NCBI GenBank assembly: GCA_913052345.1
Contig: CAJXDR010000047.1
Coordinates: forward strand, 1 to 15,941
DNA: 15,941 nt
Origin: UBA4421 sp002470275
GTDB taxonomy: Bacteria > Pseudomonadota > Gammaproteobacteria > Pseudomonadales > Azotimanducaceae
Direction of reading: 5' to 3'
The notes beneath the pieces were generated by a model that was not told the origin of the DNA, did not search any database, and saw only the letters and a list, made by a program, of their open reading frames with translations. Shown piece by piece: positions 7,583 to 14,111 of this stretch. Position 1 is the stretch's first letter; every line of letters begins with the position of its first letter. The position numbers were made by a program, and so were the translations under genes.

Positions 7583-8627
7583 CCGGCGACGCCAGAATGA
7601 TTTCGCCCGCATCCTGGAGCTTGCGTGCCTGACGCACAATGCTGAGCTGCGCTTCTTCTGCATCGGTGACGCGAACAGGGCCCATCATTTCCATCTCATC
7701 AAGGAACATGGCGCTTGCACGCTGGGACATGTTGCCCAGGAAGGCATTGACCACATTTTCCGGTGCCGCTTTAAGCGCCACCGCCAATTCTTCTTGATCC
7801 AGCTGTCGTGACAGAGTTTGGATGCTTCGATTATCGAGATCCCCAAGGTTTTCAAAGGCGAACATATTGTCCGTAATCTTCAACGCGAGCGCCTCGTTAT
7901 TAGCCGTTATGGAGGTAAGGATATTGTCACCCATATCCAGCTTGGTTTTCATGATGATCTGCGCAGCCGCCTTCACACCCCCTACGGCGGCCGACGAGGC
8001 CGAAGTAGACTGAGCAAATTGCTTAGACATGACGCTCTCTAATTCGGCCATGGCGTTGGGCTGCACGGTATCTAGCATGGCTACCCGCTGAACCACCTGA
8101 GCCCGCACGCCTTCAGGCAGAAATGCGAGTACGTCCGCAGCAGTCTCGGACTCCAAGACCGAGAGTATGATCGCGATGACCTGGGGATGCTCTTCTCCCA
8201 CCATGTCGCAAATGGCACGGGGCGTCATCCAGGCCAGGATCTCAAGACCCCTGCTAGATGAGCTAGGTAAAATTCTGCTGAGTACTGATGAGGCGCGCTC
8301 TGGCCCGAGTGCTCGGTTCAGAACACCCTCAATATAGTCGGTGGACCCCAGACCCAGGTTGGTGAGTTTCTTCAGCTCCCTAATAAATTCGTCGAGCACC
8401 TGGCTCACGGCGTCTTGGGAGACGTCGTTCACCGTCACCATGGCGGAGCCCAAAGCCTGGACCTCCTTGGGGTTAAGGTAACCAACAATATTTGATGCCT
8501 GTTGCTCACCGAGTAACAGCATGAGCAAAGCCGCGCGTTCAACGCTGCGTAAGGAATCCAGCTCAAGGCCTACCTCTGGTGATAATCCGTCGTCATCAAG
8601 GGCGACTGGTGTCTGTATTTCTGCCAT
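7563..8627 (-). CDS. fliG: Flagellar motor switch protein FliG
   Basis: Rotor protein that binds FliF by its N-terminus and the stator MotA (or PomA) by its C-terminus. The product has 354 residues. Three armadillo-like domains can be placed: N-terminal to about 120, middle at about 125-215 with the EHPQ motif at 146-149, and C-terminal from about 250 with the MFAFENL hinge at 255-261. The charged residues known to matter for torque in enteric FliG are kept: Lys276, Arg293, Asp300 followed by Glu, and Arg309. The ATG at 8627 lies 55 nt after the fliF stop with only a weak ribosome binding site. The 3' end overlaps fliH. Confidence 0.98.
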   Translation of the reverse strand: MAEIQTPVALDDDGLSPEVGLELDSLRSVERAALLMLLLGEQQASNIVGYLNPKEVQALGSAMVTVNDVSQDAVSQVLDEFIRELKKLTNLGLGSTDYIEGVLNRALGPERASSVLSRILPSSSSRGLEILAWMTPRAICDMVGEEHPQVIAIILSVLESETAADVLAFLPEGVRAQVVQRVAMLDTVQPNAMAELESVMSKQFAQSTSASSAAVGGVKAAAQIIMKTKLDMGDNILTSITANNEALALKITDNMFAFENLGDLDNRSIQTLSRQLDQEELAVALKAAPENVVNAFLGNMSQRASAMFLDEMEMMGPVRVTDAEEAQLSIVRQARKLQDAGEIILASPDGGDFV

Positions 8628-8682
8628 GTTCGTATTCCGTATTTATTGGTGCTTTCCCAAACTCTCGACCGCCGCAGGCGTT

Positions 8683-10476
8683 CTAATCAGCCTGAATCAT
8701 GCGCTTCAGCAACTGCGCAACACGAGCCGCATCTTCTGCGACAAGCATTCTAAGAACCGTAACTTTGTCATCGTACGTATTGGCCGTATCTAGCATATCA
8801 AGTGGGATAGACGACTTCTTCGGCTTCAGCCTGGCCTTAATCTCTTCTATGTTTTCGCCTTCGCCCAGCTTGATCATCTCCAGATCTTCATCACTTAGCT
8901 CGCCGTCTGCAGTAGCCATGGGCACATCCAGATCTTCCTCTTCGGTGTTGGCTTTAATAATCGGCCTAACCACCATGAGCAGCACCAGCAGGATCAAAAG
9001 CAGGCTGGCGCCATATTTGACCAGGTCCACAATCTGCTCGTCCTGCCACCAGGCAATCTGAGGCGTCAGATCAACGGGTACGGCAAAGCTCGATGGCACA
9101 ACGGTGACCGTATCTCCGCGTGCCTCGCTGAAGCCGACAACGCCTTTGACGACATCCGTAAATCGAGCGAGTTCCTCTTCGGTAATGCCACCCTGTTCTT
9201 CGCCCTCGACGGCAGCAAACGCATCCTGGTTAATCACCACCGCTACAGAGATGCGGTCAATTCGGCCCACCTGCTGTTTGACGTAGCGGATCTCACGATC
9301 CAACTCATAGTTTCTGGTGGACGAGGAGCTGGAAATACCGTCGGCGGTATCTACCGGGTTATCACCAACCTCACCCGTCGCCGTCAGTTCAGCCCCCTCA
9401 GGTGGTGCATTTGAAAAACTTCCGGGCAGACCCTCAGCCGCAAGGCTGGCGTCCTTCTCAAAGTCCAGGGACTCTGATCGCGTTCTTGGGCCTACGCCGC
9501 CCTTGTCAAATTCCTCAAAGGTCGCTTCCACCTCAGTGAAATCCAGCGCGACGTCAACCTCTGACTTGACGTTACCCATCCCGACGATGGAGGCCAAGAT
9601 CTGTTCGATTCTACGCTGGTAGGACATTTCCATGGACCGCTTGTGTTCCGACTGAGCAGTCGTCAGGGTCATGGCGGTTTCGCCTTCGGAGTCCGTCAGC
9701 AAGTTGCCGGTATTGTCGACTACGGCAACATTTTCATTTGGGAGATAGGGCACGCTGGCAGAAATCAGGTGCACGATGGCTCTAATCTGGGACGGGGTCA
9801 CGACCCGACCAGGATAGGGCACCACCACCACGGAAGCCTTCGCCGGCGCCTGATTGCGCACGAAAACACTTTGCTGGGGTTCCGCGAGATGAACGCGAGC
9901 AGCCTTAATGGAGCTAATCTCAGAGATGGTCTTCGCCAGCTCGCTTTCAATGGCTGCGCGATAGCTAACCTGCTCCATAAACCGACTTGTGGTCATGGAC
10001 CCCTGTTCGAGCAGGGTTTCTATTCCGCCCAAGGATGAACTGCGCGGGATGTCCTGAGAGGCAAGCAGGATGCGGGCCTCATGATATTGATCTTCTCGCA
10101 CCTCGAGGGCACCAGTATTGATGTCTACCCTTGACATATAGCCGCCTGCGGTTAACGCATCTCTTGCCTGCTGCTTATCCGCTTCTGACATGCCCGGATA
10201 CACTGAGCGATACCCTGGCGCAGAGACCCACAGATAAAAAAGAATGCAGACCATCAGCGCAATGACGCCGAAAATTGCAGGCAGGGCTCGACGAACGGCT
10301 GGGTTGTCGAGGACGGCCAGAGGACCCGTTACACCGACGCCTTCAGCCGGCAGCTGGTCTCCCGCTGTTTCCGCCAATGAGGTGCTTGGTCGCGCACCAG
10401 GCGCGGTGGCCGGTAGGCCGCCAGAGGGCGCCGCAGGAGCAAGTTGCTGGTTCGGGTCAAGAGTTGCTTCAGCCAT
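8683..10476 (-). CDS. fliF: Flagellar MS-ring protein FliF
   Basis: Forms the MS ring in the inner membrane, the base on which the rotor and export gate assemble. The product has 597 residues. A long N-terminal cytoplasmic stretch (about 1-63) rich in Pro, Ala and Gly precedes the first membrane helix at 64-86. The ring-building motifs follow (about 90-280), with VYPGMSEADK near 92-101 and the ARVHLAEP strand near 194. A Gly/Ser/Glu-rich segment at about 330-390 corresponds to the beta-collar region. The second membrane helix is at about 486-503. A cytoplasmic tail of about 90 residues carries the FliG-binding helix at the end. The gene follows fliE after 28 nt, a gap with a small hairpin (10486-10500). 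Confidence 0.98.
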   Translation of the reverse strand: MAEATLDPNQQLAPAAPSGGLPATAPGARPSTSLAETAGDQLPAEGVGVTGPLAVLDNPAVRRALPAIFGVIALMVCILFYLWVSAPGYRSVYPGMSEADKQQARDALTAGGYMSRVDINTGALEVREDQYHEARILLASQDIPRSSSLGGIETLLEQGSMTTSRFMEQVSYRAAIESELAKTISEISSIKAARVHLAEPQQSVFVRNQAPAKASVVVVPYPGRVVTPSQIRAIVHLISASVPYLPNENVAVVDNTGNLLTDSEGETAMTLTTAQSEHKRSMEMSYQRRIEQILASIVGMGNVKSEVDVALDFTEVEATFEEFDKGGVGPRTRSESLDFEKDASLAAEGLPGSFSNAPPEGAELTATGEVGDNPVDTADGISSSSSTRNYELDREIRYVKQQVGRIDRISVAVVINQDAFAAVEGEEQGGITEEELARFTDVVKGVVGFSEARGDTVTVVPSSFAVPVDLTPQIAWWQDEQIVDLVKYGASLLLILLVLLMVVRPIIKANTEEEDLDVPMATADGELSDEDLEMIKLGEGENIEEIKARLKPKKSSIPLDMLDTANTYDDKVTVLRMLVAEDAARVAQLLKRMIQAD

Positions 10477-10485
10477 GAGTTATTC

Positions 10486-10500
10486 TCACTTAGCGAGTGA
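10486..10500. repeat. Short inverted repeat between fliE and fliF
   Basis: The arms TCACT and AGTGA are separated by five bases and lie just upstream of the fliF start. In the transcript they could form a weak hairpin about 9 nt before the AUG. Five-base arms arise often by chance, so any role in fliF translation is inference. Confidence 0.3.
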
Positions 10501-10504
10501 CCGG

Positions 10505-10870
10505 TTAGACCGGCATATTCTTAATGTCTTCATAGGCACGCAGCAGCTTATTACGAACCTGCATGGTGGCCTCGAATCCGATTGACGCTTTCTGCATGGC
10601 CAAAACCACATCCGTAAGCGGTATGTCTTCGCCTCTTTCGTAAGCGTTTTTAAGGGCCATGCTGGCGTGCTGGGTTTCGTTTACTTCCCGTAGCGCACCG
10701 GCGACAAAGTCATCAAAGTTTCCTTTGTCTACCTTCTGAGGCCCCTGAAGGGAGTCGTTTCCAAGCGGCGCTACGTCACTGCGGACTAGATCAGCCCTTT
10801 GTTGATGCGCCTTGATTTGAGCCAGCAAGTCTGCAACCTGCCCCTGATAATGTGTATTGACGTTTGACAT
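10505..10870 (-). CDS. fliE: Flagellar hook-basal body complex protein FliE
   Basis: Joins the MS ring and export gate to the proximal rod, and is the first rod-type substrate secreted. The product has 121 residues. The first 50 residues are variable, and the rest is the conserved helical FliE domain, ending in the diagnostic segments MQKASIGFEATMQVRNKL and AYEDIKNMPV. It starts three bases after the fleR stop, so it is almost certainly cotranscribed with fleR and perhaps translationally coupled, as the ribosome binding site is poor. I found no sigma-54 site of its own in the end of fleR. Confidence 0.97.
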   Translation of the reverse strand: MSNVNTHYQGQVADLLAQIKAHQQRADLVRSDVAPLGNDSLQGPQKVDKGNFDDFVAGALREVNETQHASMALKNAYERGEDIPLTDVVLAMQKASIGFEATMQVRNKLLRAYEDIKNMPV

Positions 10871-10873
10871 GGT

Positions 10874-12358
10874 TTAAGCCGACTTTCTCTTTGGAATTTG
10901 AATACCGCGTTCTCGCATACGTGCAATTTTGTAGCGCAGCGTACGCTCACTGATGCCGAGCTTATCTGCGGCCTCTTGGCGCGTGCGGGTATTTTTGATG
11001 GTGTCTACGATGATCCGAAATTCGTTTGCATCCATAGCACCCTGAAGGCCTGATCCCTCACTCGAGGTGTTAGCCTCTCCGGCGTCATCGAATGCGCCGT
11101 AGTTCATGCCGGCAGGCGCAGCCACGCCAGCACCGGCACTCTCTGGCCAAAGCATGGCGTGCCGAGGAACCTCGAAGGCATGCACGTTCGCATGGCTCAT
11201 GGGCACCTCATATGGATGCGCTGGTGGCTGTGGAGGCTCGTCGAAGACCAGATGACTGCCGTTAATAACGCCGCCATTGGTGAGCACGATCGCCCGCTGG
11301 ATGACATTCTCGAGTTCTCGAACATTGCCTGGCCACTCGTAAGCAAGCAGTTTGGCAGAGGCCTCGGGAGCCAGCTCAAGGCTATGTCCATCGCGACCAT
11401 GCTTCATCAGAAAGTAGTTCGCCAAGGGCAAGATGTCGTCGAGCCTTGAGGAGAGTCCGGGGACATTGATTCTGAAGGTGCTGACGCGAAAGTATAAATC
11501 CTCTCGGAAATATCCAGCACGGATCGCCGCCCTCAAATCTCGGTTGGTCGCTGCGACAATTCTCACATCTACCTTCTGGGTCTGAGAGCTGCCAACGGGC
11601 AACACCTCTTTTTCCTGAATGGCGCGCAGTAACTTGGCCTGGAGGGGCAGCGTCAGTTCGCCGATTTCGTCCAAAAACAGCGTACCGCCCTGGGCCTGGG
11701 TAAAGAAGCCTTCGGTGCTGCGAGTAGCGCCGGTAAAGGCCCCCTTCGCGTGACCAAATAACAAACTTTCCGCCAGAGCTTCGGGCAGCGCTGCACAGTT
11801 CACCGGTATAAAGGGGCCATCTCGTCGCGGTGAAAAATCGTGAGTTAGTCGAGCCAATACTTCCTTACCAGACCCGGTAGGTCCGTTCATGAGCGCAGTG
11901 ACCTCTGCTGCGCCAACGCGTTCAACGAGCGCCAGCAGGTGTTGGCTGGTTTCGTCAACAAAGACGTAGGAATCGTTTTTCAGCAATCGCAGCCGGGCAA
12001 GACCCGCGATTTTCTCCCATCGCTGGGGCTGGTTGCTGCCATCTGCGATGACATCGTCCACACCGCACTTAATCGCGTCTATCGTGGTATCGATGTCGCT
12101 GGGGTCGACACGTAGAACCAAATAAATTTTGGAGCCGTAATGCTGCTTCAGCGTCCGAATCATCTCCACATCCGGCAATTCCCGGCGGTGCATGCATAGA
12201 ACGCAAGAGCCGAAATTCGCACCCTCGACGTATTTTGCGACAGCGGCAGGTCCCATGGAGCGTGGGCGAAATCCGGCGCGGGTTAAAATGCCCATTACAT
12301 TCGTATCGATGGGAGATGATTCATCCCAAATCAAATCGATAGGCTGTTCTTGGTACAT
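10874..12358 (-). CDS. fleR: FleR/FlrC-like sigma-54 activator with degenerate receiver domain
   Basis: Second-tier activator of sigma-54 flagellar promoters. The product has 494 residues. Residues 7-107 look like a receiver fold, but the third strand (SCVLCMHRREL, 51-61) has no phosphoacceptor Asp and the Lys near the fifth strand is absent. The AAA+ domain spans about 125-365, with Walker A GPTGSGKE at 159-166, the sigma-54 contact loop GAFTGA at 206-211 and Walker B LFLDEI at 227-232. A 70-residue Pro/Ala/His-rich linker leads to a Fis-type HTH at about 445-490. A sigma-54 promoter lies just upstream. No kinase gene (fleS/flrB) precedes it, unlike Pseudomonas or Vibrio. It may act without phosphorylation, as Caulobacter FlbD is thought to do; the symbol reflects position and domain order, not proven orthology. 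Confidence 0.88.
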   Translation of the reverse strand: MYQEQPIDLIWDESSPIDTNVMGILTRAGFRPRSMGPAAVAKYVEGANFGSCVLCMHRRELPDVEMIRTLKQHYGSKIYLVLRVDPSDIDTTIDAIKCGVDDVIADGSNQPQRWEKIAGLARLRLLKNDSYVFVDETSQHLLALVERVGAAEVTALMNGPTGSGKEVLARLTHDFSPRRDGPFIPVNCAALPEALAESLLFGHAKGAFTGATRSTEGFFTQAQGGTLFLDEIGELTLPLQAKLLRAIQEKEVLPVGSSQTQKVDVRIVAATNRDLRAAIRAGYFREDLYFRVSTFRINVPGLSSRLDDILPLANYFLMKHGRDGHSLELAPEASAKLLAYEWPGNVRELENVIQRAIVLTNGGVINGSHLVFDEPPQPPAHPYEVPMSHANVHAFEVPRHAMLWPESAGAGVAAPAGMNYGAFDDAGEANTSSEGSGLQGAMDANEFRIIVDTIKNTRTRQEAADKLGISERTLRYKIARMRERGIQIPKRKSA

Positions 12359-12395
12359 AACTTTTCTTCAATATGGCTGTTGATGCCACCTGTGA

Positions 12396-12412
12396 AGCAA
12401 GTTGTGTGCCAG
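12396..12412 (-). promoter_or_regulatory. Sigma-54 promoter for fleR-fliEFGHIJ
   Basis: On the minus strand the site reads CTGGCACACAACTTGCT: a perfect TGGCAC at -24, five bases, then TTGCT at -12, the correct spacing. Transcription should start near 12386, giving a leader of about 28 nt before the fleR ATG, the same length as at fliK. The FleQ-like protein encoded just upstream is the natural activator. Confidence 0.86.
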
Positions 12413-12479
12413 TTTTATTTTACATATAAATCAGGGAGTTAGAGAGTAGTGGCGGAAATTTGCCAGCTTATTGCCGTGG

Positions 12480-12489
12480 TTGCCGGCAA
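12480..12489. repeat. TTGCCGGCAA palindrome upstream of fleR promoter
   Basis: A perfect ten-base palindrome centred about 74 bp upstream of the -24 element, next to two further TTGCC words at 12460 and 12471. Similar TTTGCC/GGCAAA arms occur upstream of the plus-strand sigma-54 site near fliD. It is a candidate activator binding site; the role is inferred. Confidence 0.4.
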
Positions 12490-12501
12490 GCATTCGCGGT
12501 G

Positions 12502-12519
12502 CTGTCGCTTTTTCGACAG
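12502..12519. repeat. Inverted repeat CTGTCG-N6-CGACAG after fleQ
   Basis: Two perfect six-base arms flank a six-base A-rich spacer (read on the minus strand), nine bases after the fleQ stop. Its centre is about 100 bp upstream of the fleR -24 element, a usual distance for a sigma-54 enhancer. It could instead be an RNA hairpin at the end of fleQ, but no T run follows on the minus strand, so it is not a standard intrinsic terminator. Confidence 0.5.
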
Positions 12520-12527
12520 GCCCAAAA

Positions 12528-13604
12528 TCAGGCGGCAAAGGATTTTAGATTGTACTTTTTGATGCGCTCGATCAGCGTTGTTCTCTGCATTCGCAAGAGC
12601 TTGGCACATCGTGAGACATTGCCATCTGTTTCCTGCAGCGCCTTCTCGATCATCTGCTGCTCAATGTCGTTAAGCATGCCCTTTAGCGATTGGCCCTGAC
12701 GCCGAAAGTCATCAAACCCCTGAGCCTGCATGATGATGGTCTCTACATCGTTCTCTTCTTCATCGGCCTCGCTGGGCGACTCTGTCATAAAATCAAGCAG
12801 TGACGCCTGTTCGCCTTCGCAAACGGCGGGCACCACTTCCAGCATGCCGGCTGGCAGCATGGTGGCGGAGACATCTCTCAGATCAAGCTGCTGCTCGGGG
12901 TGAAGAACAGACAGCCGGTGGACCATATTGGATAGCTCGCGCACATTCCCCGGCCAATCATAGGCCTGCATCGCCGCCAGAAACATCTGGTGAAAACCGA
13001 TGGGGCGCTTGCCTTTACCGGCGAACTGATGTGCAAAATGTTTTGCCAGGGCGGGTATTTCGTCACTACGGTCGCGGAGCGGAGCAACGCTCAAGGGCAC
13101 CACATTCAGCCTGTAAAAAAGGTCAGCGCGGAAACGTCCTTCCTTTATCTCCTCTTCCAGATGGCGGTGGGTTGCCGCCACCACCCGAATGTCCACGTCA
13201 ATGGGATGGTTTGATCCCACGGGCAGGACCACTTTTTCCTGCAGCACGCGCAGCAGCTTAACCTGCATGGGCATGGGCATATCCCCTATCTCATCCAGAA
13301 ATAAAGTACCGCGGTGCGCCCCCTGAACCTTACCCTGGTGGTCGGCGATGGCACCGGTAAAGGCTCCCTTTTTGTGGCCAAAAAGCTCACTCTCAATAAG
13401 TTCTGCGGGAATTGCGCCACAGTTGACGGCGACGAAGGGCTTGTCTGCTCGGAGGGATTGACGATGGATGGCTAAGGCAACTAGCTCCTTGCCGGCCCCG
13501 CTTTCTCCGTTAATCAAAACGCTAGCGTCTGTAGGTGCTATAGCGCTGACCAACTCAAGCAGGTGCTGGGTCGCCGCGCTGTCGCCAACGATCATTCGGG
13601 ACAC
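12528..13604 (-). CDS. fleQ: FleQ/FlrA-like sigma-54 activator lacking the N-terminal domain
   Basis: Likely master activator of the flagellar cascade. The product has 358 residues, about 130 fewer than usual FleQ/FlrA. It starts directly at the AAA+ domain: Walker A GESGAGKE at 33-40, GAFTGA at 80-85 and Walker B LFLDEI at 101-106. A Glu/Asp-rich linker at about 265-290 follows, then the FleQ-type Fis HTH (LNDIEQQMIEKAL to RTTLIERIKKYNL, about 311-354). The start is GTG at 13604 with an AGGA ribosome binding site eight bases upstream; an in-frame TAA at 13617-13619 rules out a longer product. An ATG at 13595 is the alternative start. Compared with Pseudomonas FleQ from memory, the c-di-GMP contacts Arg185-Asn186 are Leu44-Ala45, and ExxxR is His189/Gln193. 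A weak sigma-70-like promoter lies upstream. Confidence 0.9.
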   Translation of the reverse strand: MSRMIVGDSAATQHLLELVSAIAPTDASVLINGESGAGKELVALAIHRQSLRADKPFVAVNCGAIPAELIESELFGHKKGAFTGAIADHQGKVQGAHRGTLFLDEIGDMPMPMQVKLLRVLQEKVVLPVGSNHPIDVDIRVVAATHRHLEEEIKEGRFRADLFYRLNVVPLSVAPLRDRSDEIPALAKHFAHQFAGKGKRPIGFHQMFLAAMQAYDWPGNVRELSNMVHRLSVLHPEQQLDLRDVSATMLPAGMLEVVPAVCEGEQASLLDFMTESPSEADEEENDVETIIMQAQGFDDFRRQGQSLKGMLNDIEQQMIEKALQETDGNVSRCAKLLRMQRTTLIERIKKYNLKSFAA

Positions 13605-13665
13605 TGGGCCTTTCCTTTACTATCCTAATCAACTTTAGCGTAACACCTACGCCTTTGCGAATAGG

Positions 13666-13694
13666 ATGATGCGCTTAGCCTCTGACAGTGGCAA
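13666..13694 (-). promoter_or_regulatory. Possible sigma-70 promoter for fleQ
   Basis: On the minus strand TTGCCA (13694-13689, five of six matches to -35) and CATCAT (13671-13666, four of six to -10) are 17 bases apart. Transcription would start near 13659, about 55 nt before the GTG. The match is moderate and may be chance, but no sigma-54 or sigma-28 site faces fleQ, and top-tier regulators are usually sigma-70 dependent. Confidence 0.3.
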
Positions 13695-13791
13695 TTTCTA
13701 TCCGCGAAACGGCGATGCCGGGCAAAAGCATGCCGACCGTCTGGGAGTGAAAGGAACGCGGAAGGCTGCTTCGACTGGCATATAGTCCAAA

Positions 13792-13812
13792 TTTGCCGAG
13801 ATATCGGGCAAA
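13792..13812. repeat. Bulged inverted repeat upstream of the plus-strand sigma-54 site
   Basis: The arms TTTGCCGA and TCGGGCAAA pair over eight bases with one bulged G around a GATA spacer. The centre is about 60 bp upstream of the -24 element at 13861, a plausible place for an activator site. The TTGCC/GGCAA arms recur upstream of fleR. Confidence 0.4.
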
Positions 13813-13859
13813 AAAGCCACAGTTAGCGGAAATATTTGAACGCCTGCAAGAGAGAGGGT

Positions 13860-13876
13860 TTGGCACACTAATTGCT
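13860..13876 (+). promoter_or_regulatory. Sigma-54 promoter upstream of fliD
   Basis: The plus strand reads TTGGCACACTAATTGCT: perfect TGGCAC, five bases, TTGCT, the correct -24/-12 spacing. Transcription should start near 13887, leaving about 225 nt before the fliD ATG. In between I see only very short frames. The site may give fliD an early FleQ-dependent promoter, or it may make a separate short RNA. Confidence 0.75.
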
Positions 13877-14008
13877 TTGAACTCAGGTACAGGGCACCCA
13901 AAGCGGCATTCACATCTCGATATGACGCCCTAAGTGAAACGATTTCAACAGCAGAGGCCATAAACTTTTGAGCCACGATTCTGGTTATACTGGGTGACCT
14001 TGCCGAGC

Positions 14009-14035
14009 TAAAGTTTTTTCCTCTGGAACCGACTT
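14009..14035 (+). promoter_or_regulatory. Sigma-28 (FliA) promoter for fliD
   Basis: TAAAGTTT (14009-14016) matches the enteric sigma-28 -35 element perfectly. After the canonical 11-base spacer comes ACCGACTT (14028-14035), which keeps the CCGA core of the -10 element. Transcription should start near 14042, giving a leader of about 70 nt before the fliD ATG. Class III expression of the filament cap fits. Confidence 0.8.
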
Positions 14036-14069
14036 AATTGATGAGGACTCTCAGGCAAAGCTAGCTATC

Positions 14070-14083
14070 TGTCCGCGAGGACA
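14070..14083 (+). promoter_or_regulatory. GNRA-loop hairpin in the fliD leader
   Basis: TGTCC, loop GCGA, GGACA: five perfect pairs closed by a GNRA tetraloop, ending 28 nt before the fliD ATG. The leader also holds three GGA words, two of them in GAGGAC. The hairpin is a stable-looking element whose function is unknown. Confidence 0.4.
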
Positions 14084-14111
14084 CGATGAGGGATTAGAGA
14101 AACGTTTTAAG

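Larger units (their letters stand above)
12359..12527 (-). promoter_or_regulatory. fleQ-fleR intergenic regulatory region
   Basis: This 169-nt gap holds the fleR sigma-54 promoter, a cluster of TTGCC words (12460, 12471, 12480) including the perfect palindrome TTGCCGGCAA at 12480-12489, and the inverted repeat at 12502-12519. No coding frame or intrinsic terminator is evident, so readthrough from fleQ is possible. The space is far too short for a histidine kinase gene. Confidence 0.7.
13605..14111. other. Divergent regulatory region between fleQ and fliD
   Basis: About 507 nt without a convincing gene. Running right from fleQ it contains a short inverted repeat at 13638-13652 (GCGTA/TACGC arms), a possible sigma-70 promoter for fleQ, a bulged inverted repeat at 13792-13812, a plus-strand sigma-54 site at 13860-13876, the fliD sigma-28 promoter at 14009-14035 and a leader hairpin at 14070-14083. 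Two minus-strand frames of 63 and 92 codons exist (13675-13866 and 13698-13976), but they lack ribosome binding sites and recognisable features, and they overlap the regulatory sites. Confidence 0.7.

Noticed and set aside
13698..13976. Minus-strand open frame of 92 codons between fleQ and fliD
   Set aside because: GTG start without a ribosome binding site, no recognisable domain, no resemblance to the missing FleQ N-terminus, and overlap with the promoter-like elements of the divergent region.
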